A stretch of DNA of 20,722 nt from an uncultured Porphyromonas sp. (GTDB lineage: Bacteria > Bacteroidota > Bacteroidia > Bacteroidales > Porphyromonadaceae), in contig CABQOJ010000005.1 of NCBI GenBank assembly GCA_902465775.1, positions 1 through 20,722 on the forward strand, in the 5' to 3' direction. The notes under the pieces were generated by a model, which was given only the letters and a program-made list of their open reading frames with translations, had not been told where the DNA came from and made no database searches. The position numbers and the translations under genes are program-made. Shown here one piece after another: positions 1 to 7,061 of the stretch (its first letter is position 1; each line of letters begins with the position of its first letter).

Positions 1-36
1 TTGTAGGACACCTTTGGGTGGAATGTTTCTCCTCAC
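1..36 (-). CDS. Possible 5' end of a gene running off the left edge
   Basis: On the minus strand a GTG at 36-34 opens a frame that stays open to the edge (12 codons, reading (M)RRNIPPKGVLQ). It lies about 21 nt downstream of the expected start point of the TACCTTTG box at 65-72. An ATG two bases upstream is followed directly by a stop, so GTG would be the start. Twelve codons are too few to recognise a family, and the open frame could be chance. Confidence 0.2.
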   Translation of the reverse strand, partial: MRRNIPPKGVLQ

Positions 37-58
37 ATTGTCTACGTCCAGTTAATTG

Positions 59-163
59 ACAGTGCAAAGGTAGTACAGGAGCCCATAGAGGTTGCCCCCT
101 AGTGCGCTCAACATCGGGCTGAGACCCACAAGCATCTCAACAGCCCCTAGATAAGAGCGACAC
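59..163. repeat. Boundary module A of the REP array (copy of 16280-16384)
   Basis: The stretch begins with GACAGTGCAAAGGTAGTAC and continues with TCTCAACAG at 135-143 and a GAGCGAC at 155-161. The segment at 16280-16384 has the same three landmarks, with exactly the same 70-bp distance from CAAAGGTA to TCTCAACAG. Similarity between the landmarks is weaker. In both places the module sits at the left end of a REP-rich segment, so I read it as a diverged part of the same repeated unit. Confidence 0.5.
65..72 (-). promoter_or_regulatory. Candidate leftward promoter -7 box
   Basis: The minus strand reads TACCTTTG, an exact match to the Bacteroidota -7 consensus TAnnTTTG. No clear -33 TTTG lies 19-21 bp upstream. 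It would fire leftward toward the window edge. The same octamer in the same context occurs at 16286-16293. Confidence 0.4.
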
Positions 164-185
164 AACAGCCCGTTAGAGATTAGAG

Positions 186-760
186 CGAAACGAGTAACCC
201 GCTGTAGGCGATGCACGGGAGTGTCTAGCGGGAGGGCGTCCGTTGTATCAAAGGTTACAGCGTCTGTTGTCGAACAGCGAGACGAGTAACGGCTGTAGGG
301 ACGCTCGGGAGTGTCGAGTCGGATGTCGTCCGTTGTCGAACCAGCCGACGAGTAACGGGTGTAGGGACGCACGATCTGTGCGTCCGTTGTAGTACAGCGA
401 GACGAATAGCCCGCAGTAAGGACGCTCGTCTAGTTTCTAGCGAGAGGGCGTCTCTCCCCGTTAAAGCCTTGTCGCTGGAACCTTTGACACAACGGACGCA
501 CAGATCGTGCGTCCCTACACGGGTTACTCGTTCTGTGCGTCCGTCCCCGTTAAAACCACGACGCTGTAACCTTTGACACAACGGACGCTCGACCGAGCGT
601 CCCTACAGCCGTTACACGTCTCGCCGTACTACAACGGACGCCCTCCCGCTAGACACTATCCGTGCGTCCCTACAAATGTTACACGTCACGATTGGCTCAA
701 CAACGGGCGTTCTCCCACTAGACACTATCCGTGCATCCCGACAGCGGGCTACTCGTGAGA
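186..760. repeat. REP/BIME-like palindromic repeat array
   Basis: At least six units of one family occur in mixed orientation. Each unit has a short lead-in (CGAGTAACGG-type), TGTAGGGACG, a palindromic core (for example GGACGCACGATCTGTGCGTCC at 364-384 and GGACGCTCGACCGAGCGTCC at 583-602), then CGTTGT and TATCAAAGGTTACAGCG or a variant. The same words recur around the transposase at 16.4-17.6 kb. Open frames across this stretch follow the repeat and have no protein character, so I see no gene here. Confidence 0.85.
349..530. repeat. Large inverted repeat of two REP units (42-bp arms)
   Basis: The arm at 349-390 and the reverse complement of 489-530 agree at 40 of 42 positions by eye. The only differences are two adjacent bases in the CGAGTAAC(GG/CC)GTG part. 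The arms enclose about 98 bp. This is the head-to-head arrangement typical of BIMEs and could form a long cruciform or RNA hairpin, with smaller REP hairpins nested in each arm. Confidence 0.8.
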
Positions 761-787
761 TTTGCGGAGTTGTGATTCTGACGGAGG

Positions 788-819
788 TTTGGTCGTCTCG
801 GATATTCTTCGTACCTTTG
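788..819 (+). promoter_or_regulatory. Promoter of the initiator tRNA gene
   Basis: TTTG at 788-791 and TACCTTTG at 812-819 are separated by 20 bp. Both match the Bacteroidota -33 (TTTG) and -7 (TAnnTTTG) elements with standard spacing. The tRNA begins 14 bp after the -7 box. This is the best promoter in the window. Confidence 0.8.
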
Positions 820-833
820 CAGATACAAACGAT

Positions 834-905
<72 letters not shown>

Positions 906-922
906 CTAATGACTAGAAAGAT

Positions 923-957
923 GTCTCTTCCTACTTGGGGAGAGACTTCTTTTTTTT
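923..957 (+). terminator. Rho-independent terminator of the tRNA gene
   Basis: A 9-bp stem (923-931 with 938-946, one G-U pair) closes a 6-nt loop and is followed by a T-rich tract at 947-957 with one C. It lies 17 bp after the tRNA, which indicates a single-gene transcript. Confidence 0.88.
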
Positions 958-960
958 GAT

Positions 961-1070
961 ACGTAGGTGAGCTTGCCCGAGACGTAGATAAGCTTGTCTG
1001 ATACCGTAGATAAGCTTACCCGAAGCGTAGGTAGGTTTGCCCGAGATTCAGGTAGGCCTAGTAAAGCGGG
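961..1070. repeat. Degenerate 20-22-bp tandem repeat
   Basis: Four to five copies of a unit resembling ACGTAGRTAAGCTTGCCCGAG follow one another at 961, 982, 1003 and about 1026, with a weaker one at about 1046. The repeats lie between the tRNA terminator and the end of rpmE2. I see no coding character, and the unit is unrelated to the REP family. Apart from this and the two terminators, the 906-1203 gap holds nothing I recognise. Confidence 0.65.
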
Positions 1071-1108
1071 TCAGATGACATGCCCTAGCGACACTATATT
1101 ATATATAG

Positions 1109-1147
1109 AAAGCACGCTACGCACCGAGAGGGTGTGTAGCGTGCTTT
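1109..1147 (-). terminator. Likely terminator of rpmE2
   Basis: A 17-bp stem (1109-1125 with 1131-1147, one G-U pair) closes a GAGAG loop. On the minus strand it is followed by TTTCTATATATAATATAG, which is T/A-rich though not a clean U tract. It lies 57 bp beyond the rpmE2 stop. The plus-strand flank is less T-rich. Confidence 0.65.
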
Positions 1148-1203
1148 GTAATTTGGGACAGGTCGAGAGGCGCAGACGGCGCACTCAGACCTAGATGTGT
1201 GGC

Positions 1204-1467
1204 TTACTTGTCAGCTTTCTTGCCACGATTGCCGTAGCGGCTCATGAACTTATCAACACGTCCTGCTGTATCGACGAGCTTAGCCTTGCCCGTGTAGAAG
1301 GGGTGAGACGTGTTGGAGATCTCTATCTTGATGAGCGGATAGGTCTCGCCATCGATCTCGATAGTCTCCTTAGCGTTGGCAGTACTCTTCGTGATGAAGA
1401 CTTCGTCGTTGGACATATCTTTGAATGCCACTGGACGGTAATTCTCAGGATGTAGATCCTTTTTCAT
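1204..1467 (-). CDS. rpmE2: 50S ribosomal protein L31, type B
   Basis: The 87-aa product begins MKKDLHPENYRPV and contains the family signature around SNTSHPFYTGK, followed by DTAGRVDKFMSRYG. The length and the absence of any CxxC zinc pair mark the zinc-independent (C-minus, type B) form of L31, a small protein of the large ribosomal subunit. In many bacteria this paralogue replaces zinc-binding L31 under zinc limitation. In Bacteroidota it is often the only L31, which cannot be decided from this window. The gene stands alone, with a terminator downstream and a leader of about 180 nt upstream. The start was chosen by the conserved MKKDLHP N-terminus. Confidence 0.95.
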   Translation of the reverse strand: MKKDLHPENYRPVAFKDMSNDEVFITKSTANAKETIEIDGETYPLIKIEISNTSHPFYTGKAKLVDTAGRVDKFMSRYGNRGKKADK

Positions 1468-1657
1468 TGCTTTGATGCGTTTAAGTAGTTAATAATCTTG
1501 CAGGGGCGTGGCTCTCCTTCCATCAAGTGGACAGAGGGCTAGCGAAGATCTAGGCTATCGTCTAGCACCACGTGGATACCGCAAGGGCTTGCCCCGATCA
1601 AGTAGCAATCGGTGAGCTGCTCACACTTGAGGAGACAAGCTTCGGGGGGCAAAGGTA
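1468..1657 (-). promoter_or_regulatory. Candidate rpmE2 promoter and long 5' leader
   Basis: TACCTTTG (minus strand, 1657-1650) matches the -7 consensus; no good -33 is visible. Transcription from it would give a leader of about 175-180 nt. That is long for a single ribosomal protein gene and could hold a regulatory structure, for example the short inverted repeat GCAAG..CTTGC. I recognise no known leader family. Confidence 0.45.
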
Positions 1658-1686
1658 CAATAAATATCTGAATCTTCGCCCCCCGA
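1642..1686 (-). terminator. Inverted repeat around the rpmE2 -7 box; possible terminator of the LRR gene
   Basis: TCGGGGGGC at 1642-1650 is the exact reverse complement of GCCCCCCGA at 1678-1686, with 27 bp between. The repeat starts 27 bp after the stop of the leucine-rich-repeat gene, so in that transcript it could form a GC-rich hairpin. There is no U tract, and the presumed rpmE2 -7 box overlaps the inner end of one arm. It may therefore be a terminator, a regulatory site, or both. Confidence 0.4.
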
Positions 1687-1712
1687 GACTTTTTAAGTAT
1701 CGTGCCAGCGGG

Positions 1713-3626
1713 CTAGAGCGTCACCTTGACCCAGTCGTTGCCGATCTGTAGGAGGTAGACACCAGCGGGTAGCTGCGCGATGGGGAGCGTAGCGTCGCCC
1801 GTTGCCGTAGCTACGGGTGTGCCCGTGAGTGTGTAGAGGCGGATCGTCTCACCTGCTGTGGTACCCAGCACGGTGAGTGTCTGGTCGGTCTGCGCAATCT
1901 GATAACGAGCGCCAGTGACAGCGTCGATAGCGTCACAGACTACAAAGAACACCTTGACATCCGAGGTCTTGTCGACAGTCAGCGTGTAGCTTGCTTGCAG
2001 TTCATGAACGGGGATGACCTTATCATTGACCAGCCACTTCTCAACAGTGTAGCCCATGAAGGCCTCAGCCTCGAAGAGCACCTTCGTACCCTTGGCAACA
2101 AAGGTCCCTGAGGTAATCGTCTTACCATCGACCGTAGCGGTCAGCTTGCCCTCGCCCTCCTTGGAGAAAGTGACAGCGTAGGTCTCCCCTGCCTTGGCAA
2201 AGGTGACGGTCACCGTCATCGCCTCGCTGTACATATTGACCTTAAGGGTAGCATCCGTGACAGGCTTCTTGTTAAGCCCTGGAGTCATCTGCACATTGTC
2301 ATTGACGCGCCACTCGGTGATGATGTATCCCTCATTGGGTGTTGCGGTGAAGGTGAGCGGTGTACCAGGCTCTACCTTGGCACCTGTGGTAAGTTCAGCG
2401 TCGCCCGCCATAGCTTTGATGGAGCCGCCCTCACCAGCGGAGAAGGTGAGTGGCTGCTTCTCCCCAGGATAGACAGCCCCCTCGCGAGTTATGTCTAGCT
2501 TGAGCTCAGGCATGGCATAAGTACTCTTACCGTAGTCGGGGTAGTAGGCATTGGTAGTCTTGATGCTTAGCTTGATAGAGTCTAGCGGGTTGTCACCGCC
2601 AAAGCCGCCAAAGCCGCGCTCTAGGATGATGAGATCGTTCTCCTTGAGAATGTAGTCCTGTCCCTCCTTGAGCGTACGTGGCGTGTTAAGCTGTCGAACC
2701 TGCTTGATGATAGTAGGCTGGGCTACGCCGTCGGCATCTTTTACCTCGAGCATATCGGCTAGGTGGATCGTGTTCTTGTCCACGCACTCGGGAGCTAGGC
2801 GTACGCCCTCCTGTCTATACTTAAAGGAGGTTAGCGCAGAACGTTTGAGCGGCAGTGAAGAGTAGGGAAGGTAGTTGCCCGATAGGTCTACATCCGTGAG
2901 CGCTGCTAGCTCTTTGATGCCGTCGATCTTATAGAGGTTGCACTGGTTGAGGGTCAGCTTGGTCAAGGCGGCCGCTCCAGTTAGATTGACCGTCTCCAGA
3001 TTCGGCTGATACTGTATGCTCACCTCGCTCAGTGCGGTGTAGCCAGATAGGTCTAGCTCTTCGTTGGAGAGTGTCGCATAGTGTCGATCTGAGGTGTCGG
3101 CAGGGCTACTAATGGTCACTTTCTTAAGTGCCGTGCGCTCTGTGGGGAGCTTGATGCCAGGGACATTGTAGAGGAAAACCTCTTCGAGCTTGGGACAGGC
3201 AGAGAGATCCACCATCTGCTCACGACTGTCACGGAGCGTATAGTTAGGGTTGCCTAGGCGAAGCGACTGTAGCTCTGGAGCCACAATCTTGCCAAAGCCT
3301 GAGAAGCCTGCAGCAGCTCTGGAGTTGCGTAGTTGCGTCAGCTGGGCGGCGTCAATCTTGATAACCGTCTCCTCCGTTAGCGGAGCGGCATACCTGTGAG
3401 TGACAGTCTGATAGCGCCCTTTGTACGGTTCTGCGGGGCCGTCACCGAAGTCGATGTTGTTCGCCTCGGTACCGAGGTAGCTCACCTCAAAGTTAACCTG
3501 CTGCACACCCTTAGGTACGATCAGCTCAATCTGAGCAGTCTCAGCGGGCTCCTGAGCCGTACAGACGACCTGCCCGAGGAGCAACGCAGTCAGTGCAAAT
3601 AGTAAAACATGTAGTCTTCGTGTCAT
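1713..3626 (-). CDS. Secreted leucine-rich-repeat protein with T9SS C-terminal sorting domain
   Basis: The 637-aa product starts at MTRRLHVLLF, a basic n-region followed by a hydrophobic core ending near CTAQ (residues 1-25), a Sec signal peptide. An in-frame ATG 27 codons upstream would bury this signal, so it was rejected. Residues about 115-260 hold irregular leucine-rich repeats (LQSLRLGN, LEEVFLYNV, LTKLTLNQCNL, LTDVDLSGNYL), as in the internalin-like surface proteins of Bacteroidota. Two InlB-type B-repeat-like modules follow (about 391-478 and 482-562, each with a GYxxxxWxVND motif). The last 65 residues (IRLYTLTGTPVATATG then LPAGVYLLQIGN) fit a type A T9SS sorting domain, so the protein is probably exported through the outer membrane and attached or released. 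The role is likely adhesion or ligand binding; the ligand is unknown. Confidence 0.82.
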   Translation of the reverse strand: MTRRLHVLLFALTALLLGQVVCTAQEPAETAQIELIVPKGVQQVNFEVSYLGTEANNIDFGDGPAEPYKGRYQTVTHRYAAPLTEETVIKIDAAQLTQLRNSRAAAGFSGFGKIVAPELQSLRLGNPNYTLRDSREQMVDLSACPKLEEVFLYNVPGIKLPTERTALKKVTISSPADTSDRHYATLSNEELDLSGYTALSEVSIQYQPNLETVNLTGAAALTKLTLNQCNLYKIDGIKELAALTDVDLSGNYLPYSSLPLKRSALTSFKYRQEGVRLAPECVDKNTIHLADMLEVKDADGVAQPTIIKQVRQLNTPRTLKEGQDYILKENDLIILERGFGGFGGDNPLDSIKLSIKTTNAYYPDYGKSTYAMPELKLDITREGAVYPGEKQPLTFSAGEGGSIKAMAGDAELTTGAKVEPGTPLTFTATPNEGYIITEWRVNDNVQMTPGLNKKPVTDATLKVNMYSEAMTVTVTFAKAGETYAVTFSKEGEGKLTATVDGKTITSGTFVAKGTKVLFEAEAFMGYTVEKWLVNDKVIPVHELQASYTLTVDKTSDVKVFFVVCDAIDAVTGARYQIAQTDQTLTVLGTTAGETIRLYTLTGTPVATATGDATLPIAQLPAGVYLLQIGNDWVKVTL

Positions 3627-3657
3627 AGGACTTGTCTCTTTAGATGATTGATTCGTA

Positions 3658-3665
3658 CAAAAGTA
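3658..3665 (-). promoter_or_regulatory. Candidate promoter of the LRR protein gene
   Basis: The minus strand reads TACTTTTG, an exact TAnnTTTG match, 31 bp upstream of the chosen ATG. This gives a leader of roughly 25 nt. No convincing -33 was seen. It sits inside a small palindrome, CGTACAAAAGTACG. Confidence 0.5.
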
Positions 3666-3721
3666 CGAAAAACATTGACGCGCTGATCGACGGCCCTTCC
3701 GCTGCATTCAGAGCTTCTCCT

Positions 3722-3901
3722 GAGGAAATTTTGATCTCCTCACTGGAAAACGAAAGTTCTCCACCGAGACGCGCAATGAAACTTCGGAGGAGTCAAGTGA
3801 CACTTCGGAAGAAAGGAATCAAAGTTCGGAGGAGTTTTTTCTTTCCTTGCTGAAAAATGAAACGTCCCCAGCGAGGAAATCTGAATTTCTTCGCTGGGGA
3901 C
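3722..3901 (+). repeat. 180-bp dispersed intergenic repeat, copy 1
   Basis: The segment aligns along its whole length with 20389-20568, which is also 180 bp. Shared landmarks in order are GAGGAAAT, TGGAAAAC, TTCTCCAC, GAGACG, ACTTCGGA (repeated about every 20 bp), GAGTTTT, and a final hairpin. In this copy the hairpin has a stem of about 20 bp (3861-3880 with 3885-3904, one mismatch or G-U). It lies between two divergent genes. I see no coding potential and no terminal transposon-like repeats here. The rest of the 3627-4060 gap holds the LRR promoter, a palindrome and the feoAB promoter. Confidence 0.75.
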
Positions 3902-3991
3902 GTTAGACGAGTCGTTGATTACAATTCGTCGACCACGCTATTTCCTACTATAGAAGCCACGAACGGAACCTTTCACTCCTTAGAAATAAAA

Positions 3992-4019
3992 AGCGGATAC
4001 CTAGTACTAGGTATCCGCT
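3992..4019. promoter_or_regulatory. 28-bp perfect palindrome upstream of feoAB
   Basis: The 14-bp half AGCGGATACCTAGT is followed immediately by its exact reverse complement. The centre lies about 50 bp upstream of the feoAB start point predicted from the -7 box, a position typical of an operator. It does not resemble the classical Fur box. On the minus strand it is followed by TTTTTATTT and could act as a terminator, but no leftward gene ends there. An operator for a dimeric regulator of iron uptake is therefore the simpler reading. Confidence 0.6.
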
Positions 4020-4046
4020 GATGCAGGTCACTCGGTCAGCTTTCGC

Positions 4047-4054
4047 TATCTTTG
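4047..4054 (+). promoter_or_regulatory. feoAB promoter -7 box, giving a leaderless transcript
   Basis: TATCTTTG is an exact TAnnTTTG match that ends only 6 bp before the feoAB ATG. Transcription should start at or within a few bases of the start codon. No TTTG-like -33 is visible at the right distance, which suggests that the promoter needs an activator or is weak. Confidence 0.65.
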
Positions 4055-4060
4055 TGGCGC

Positions 4061-6583
4061 ATGAAATTGTCGGAGTTACATAATGGCGACCGAGCTCGCA
4101 TCTTATCGGTAGGCGGTCATGGAGCCTTTCGCAAGCGTATCCTAGAGATGGGCTTCGTGCAGGGACAGGTGGTGGAGGTGATACAAGCAGCTCCACTGCG
4201 GGATCCTATCTACTATCGACTGATGGACTACAACGTCTCGCTACGACGCAAAGAGGCGGGACTCATCACGGTCGAGCTCATCGACCACTCCTCCTCGGCG
4301 GAGGAGCTACCGCCACTGACTCATGCGTTCGTACAGGGAGGTGCGGGAGCATCACTTGCTGAGGGCGCCACCTCCGACCGTATCGCCATCACCCGCTCGC
4401 TACGGGTGGCGCTCATTGGCAATCCCAATAGTGGTAAGACGACCCTCTTCAACCATGCCAGCGGAGCGCATGAGCGCGTCGGCAACTACAGCGGGGTCAC
4501 CGTTGAGGCTAAGGAGGCGCACTTCGACTACCAAGGCATTCGCTACGAACTGATTGACCTTCCTGGTACCTATTCGCTATCTCCCTATTCGCCTGAGGAG
4601 CTTTACATTCGCGACTACCTGACCAACGAGGAGACGCGTCCCGATGTGGTCATCGATGTGATCGATGCGACCAACTTAGAGCGACAGCTATACCTCGCCG
4701 TGCAGGTGCGTGAGATGGGCATCCCGATGGTTACGGCGCTCAACATGTGGGATGAGTTCGAGCAGAAGAAGAACCAGCTCGACGTACAGCAGCTATCCCA
4801 TCTCCTAGGTACGCCGATGGTGCCGACCATCTGCCGTAAAGGGGTGGGCGTCTTTGAGCTCTTTGACAAGGTGCGTCAGCTCGTTGACGAAAATCTCTAT
4901 GCCGATCGTCGCTTCCTGCAGATCAACTACGGGACAGACCTCGAGCAGAGCATAGCAACTCTGCAGGCGAAGCTCATCGAGCATGCGACCTTCCCTGATC
5001 ATCTATCTCCTCGCTACTTAGCGGTCAAGCTCCTCGAGGGAGACCCGCACACGCAGAGCTTTATCAAGCAGCAACCGAAGGGCGAGTACCTCCTCACCGC
5101 CACTGCTTACGAGGAGAACAGACTGCGTAAGAATCACTCCAACGAGGAGGATCTGGAGAACTATATCATCAATCAGCGTTACGGCTTCATCGCTGGCGCG
5201 CTCAGAGAGACCTACCGTCCGAACAAGCGGCGCATACGCACCATGACGGATCGTATAGACAACCTTCTCATACACCCCATCTGGGGCTATCCGATCTTTC
5301 TTGCCTTCCTCTTTATCATGTTTGAGGCGACCTTTGCCTTGGGAGCCTTCCCGATGGACTGGATCGAGGCGGGCGTGGACGCTTTTGGCGCATGGATACA
5401 CGGGATGATGAGTCCTGGACCTCTACGCGACCTACTGGTGACGGGCGTCATAGGCGGTGTGGGCGGCGTACTCGTCTTCCTGCCGAACATCCTCATCCTC
5501 TACCTCTTCATATCCATCATGGAGGACACGGGCTATATGGCTCGAGCCACCTTCCTGATGGATAAACTAATGCACCACATGGGACTGCACGGCAAGTCCT
5601 TCATACCGCTCATCATGGGCTTCGGGTGCAACGTCCCCGCCGTGATGGCTTCTCGTACGATCGAGAGCCGACAGAGTCGCATCATCACGGTGCTAGTCAC
5701 TTCGCTGATGAGCTGTAGCGCCAGACTACCAGTCTACATCCTCATTGCGGGTACCTTCTTTCCACAGAGTGCTGGGTTGGTACTCTTCGGGCTTTACGCT
5801 CTTGGGGTGCTGCTTGCCTTCTTACTGGCGAAGCTTTTCCGCCGCGTGCTCTTCAAGTCGGAGGATCTTCCCTTCGTCATGGAGCTCCCCCCTTACCGCA
5901 TCCCGATGGCGCGTGCCGTGGGCATACATATGTGGGACAAGGCGCGCGAGTATCTGCACAAGATGGGATCGGTCATCCTCGTGGCTTCGGTCATCATCTG
6001 GGCGCTGAGCTACTATCCTCGCGAGGAGGTGATGGCTCGCGCAGATGAGCAGATAGCACAGGTGCAACAGCAGAGCACGCTCTCTGAGAGCGAGCGCAAC
6101 GAGCAGGTCGCTGAGATAGAGCGCCATGCATACATGGAGCAGCAAGAGGGCTCTTACCTGGGGCGCATCGGGCAGGCAGTGCAACCCGTCCTAGCTCCGC
6201 TCGGCTTCGACTGGAAGCTCAGCGTTGCCCTCGTGGCTGGCCTACCGGCCAAAGAGGTGGTCGTCAGCTCCCTCAGCGTCATCTACACGGGCAATGAGAC
6301 GGTGGACGAGGATAGCGAAGACTTTGCCGTGGGTAGCTCGGCGCTCTCACGACAGATGCGCCAAGAGAAAGACCCCGTCACGGGAGGGCCTCTCTACACG
6401 CCACTGATAGCCATCTGCTTCCTCATCTTCGTACTCATCTATATGCCTTGCGTTGCCACGGTTGTGGCGGTTTCTAAGGAACTCAACAGTGTCTGGTGGG
6501 GACTCTTTGTGGTCGTCTACACCTGCGTCCTAGCCTGGGTTGTGGCTTATCTGGCACGGCTCATAGGACTACTCATTATATAA
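4061..6583 (+). CDS. feoB: Ferrous iron transporter, FeoA-FeoB fusion
   Basis: This 840-aa inner-membrane protein imports Fe(II). Residues 1-75 form a FeoA (SH3-like) domain beginning MKLSELHNGD. A linker leads to the G domain with P-loop GNPNSGKT (120-127), the G2-region GNYSGVTVE (141-149), DLPG (167-170) and NMWD (228-231). The membrane part starts near residue 404 and carries the conserved Gate features GCNVPA (522-527) and SCSARLPVY (551-559), with more helices to the C-terminus. FeoA fused to FeoB is common in Bacteroidota. The start was set at ATG 4061 because homologous FeoA domains begin with this MKLSEL motif; a TTG 9 bp upstream lies inside the -7 box. A small FeoB-associated gene follows 13 bp after the stop, indicating an operon. 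Confidence 0.96.
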   Translation: MKLSELHNGDRARILSVGGHGAFRKRILEMGFVQGQVVEVIQAAPLRDPIYYRLMDYNVSLRRKEAGLITVELIDHSSSAEELPPLTHAFVQGGAGASLAEGATSDRIAITRSLRVALIGNPNSGKTTLFNHASGAHERVGNYSGVTVEAKEAHFDYQGIRYELIDLPGTYSLSPYSPEELYIRDYLTNEETRPDVVIDVIDATNLERQLYLAVQVREMGIPMVTALNMWDEFEQKKNQLDVQQLSHLLGTPMVPTICRKGVGVFELFDKVRQLVDENLYADRRFLQINYGTDLEQSIATLQAKLIEHATFPDHLSPRYLAVKLLEGDPHTQSFIKQQPKGEYLLTATAYEENRLRKNHSNEEDLENYIINQRYGFIAGALRETYRPNKRRIRTMTDRIDNLLIHPIWGYPIFLAFLFIMFEATFALGAFPMDWIEAGVDAFGAWIHGMMSPGPLRDLLVTGVIGGVGGVLVFLPNILILYLFISIMEDTGYMARATFLMDKLMHHMGLHGKSFIPLIMGFGCNVPAVMASRTIESRQSRIITVLVTSLMSCSARLPVYILIAGTFFPQSAGLVLFGLYALGVLLAFLLAKLFRRVLFKSEDLPFVMELPPYRIPMARAVGIHMWDKAREYLHKMGSVILVASVIIWALSYYPREEVMARADEQIAQVQQQSTLSESERNEQVAEIERHAYMEQQEGSYLGRIGQAVQPVLAPLGFDWKLSVALVAGLPAKEVVVSSLSVIYTGNETVDEDSEDFAVGSSALSRQMRQEKDPVTGGPLYTPLIAICFLIFVLIYMPCVATVVAVSKELNSVWWGLFVVVYTCVLAWVVAYLARLIGLLII

Positions 6584-6596
6584 TATAGGTGTCGCC

Positions 6597-6764
6597 ATGG
6601 ATCTGCAGACAATCATCGTACTCCTCATACTACTCGTCGCACTGCTCTACATCATTCGTAGCGCGTGGCGACTGATCCGCCGACCCCGAGGAGCCGCAGG
6701 CTGCGCAGGTTGCTCCGCTTGCCCCCACAGCAAGGTCGCTACGCCAAAGAAGTCGAGAGACTAG
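6597..6764 (+). CDS. FeoB-associated Cys-rich membrane protein
   Basis: A 55-codon gene, short enough to be missed by length cut-offs, starts 13 bp after feoAB. The product has one transmembrane helix (TIIVLLILLVALLYIIRSAW, residues 5-24), a basic RLIRRPR stretch, then CAGCSAC (Cys36, 39, 42), and a lysine-rich tail. This is the layout of the FeoB-associated family (Pfam PF12669), found directly after feoB in many bacteria. Its role is not well established; a partner in Fe(II) transport or handling at the membrane is likely. Position, helix and cysteine motif all agree. Confidence 0.85.
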   Translation: MDLQTIIVLLILLVALLYIIRSAWRLIRRPRGAAGCAGCSACPHSKVATPKKSRD

Positions 6765-6774
6765 CGGTGCGCCC

Positions 6775-6881
6775 TACAATGCACCCTACAGAGGACGCCC
6801 TACAGAGGACGCCCTTGACGTGTACCCAGCTGTAGGACCGCCCTCCCGCTAGGCCCTTCCGTGCGCTCCTACATAACTCGT
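6775..6881. repeat. Degenerate REP-family remnant after the feo operon
   Basis: Two exact 14-bp tandem copies of CCTACAGAGGACGC (6785-6798 and 6799-6812) are followed by CCGCCCTCCCGCTAGGCCCTTCCGTGC and TCCTACA. These match the GCCCTCCCGCTAGACACTATCCGTGCGTCCCTACA words of the array at 639-674 with several changes. I take this as a decayed member of the same family, with no gene. Confidence 0.6.
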
Positions 6882-6980
6882 CTCCGATCCCTCCGATGAT
6901 TCCGACAGCTCCGATACTCTCTGATGGCTCTGATGGCTCCGATAGCTCCGATAGCTCCGATCCCTAACCTCTAACCTCTA
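6882..6980. repeat. 9-bp and 7-bp microsatellite-like repeats upstream of the fimbrial genes
   Basis: From about 6882 to 6963 the sequence is built from variants of GATRGCTCC (9 bp), most regular at 6922-6960. Then CTAACCT occurs twice, followed by CTA (6964-6980). A 23-codon ORF (6896-6967) spans the repeat, but its Asp-Ser content simply reflects the 9-bp period. Confidence 0.6.
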
Positions 6981-6990
6981 TTTCCACGAG

Positions 6991-7030
6991 GAAATACCGA
7001 ATATGTCAAAAGAAATACCGAATATGTCAA
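6991..7030. promoter_or_regulatory. Two direct repeats spaced 21 bp, candidate activator site for the fimbrial operon
   Basis: GAAATACCGAATATGTCAA occurs exactly twice, at 6991-7009 and 7012-7030. The 21-bp period is two helical turns, so both copies face the same side of the DNA. They end 31 bp before the candidate -7 box, where a class I/II activator such as a response regulator would bind. The regulator is not in this window. Confidence 0.6.
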
Positions 7031-7061
7031 GTCGATAGGAGGCAGTTCCGATTATTATGCT

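Noticed and set aside
994..1194. 66-codon open frame between the tRNA and rpmE2
   Set aside because: It runs through the tandem repeat and the rpmE2 terminator hairpin, and its composition reflects these.
1550..1715. Minus-strand open stretch in frame after the LRR gene stop, ending near 1551
   Set aside because: There is no ATG or GTG start in a sensible place, and it would need readthrough of the TAG. It is more likely part of the rpmE2 leader.
3627..3707. 27-codon N-terminal extension of the LRR protein
   Set aside because: It would place a charged segment before a clear signal peptide and start upstream of the candidate promoter.
4052..4060. TTG start nine bases upstream of the feoAB ATG
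   Set aside because: It lies inside the -7 promoter box, and FeoA homology begins at the ATG.
6896..6967. 23-codon ORF ending in Asp-Ser repeats before the fimbrial genes
   Set aside because: The Asp-Ser pattern follows from the 9-bp DNA repeat, and there is no promoter or start signal.
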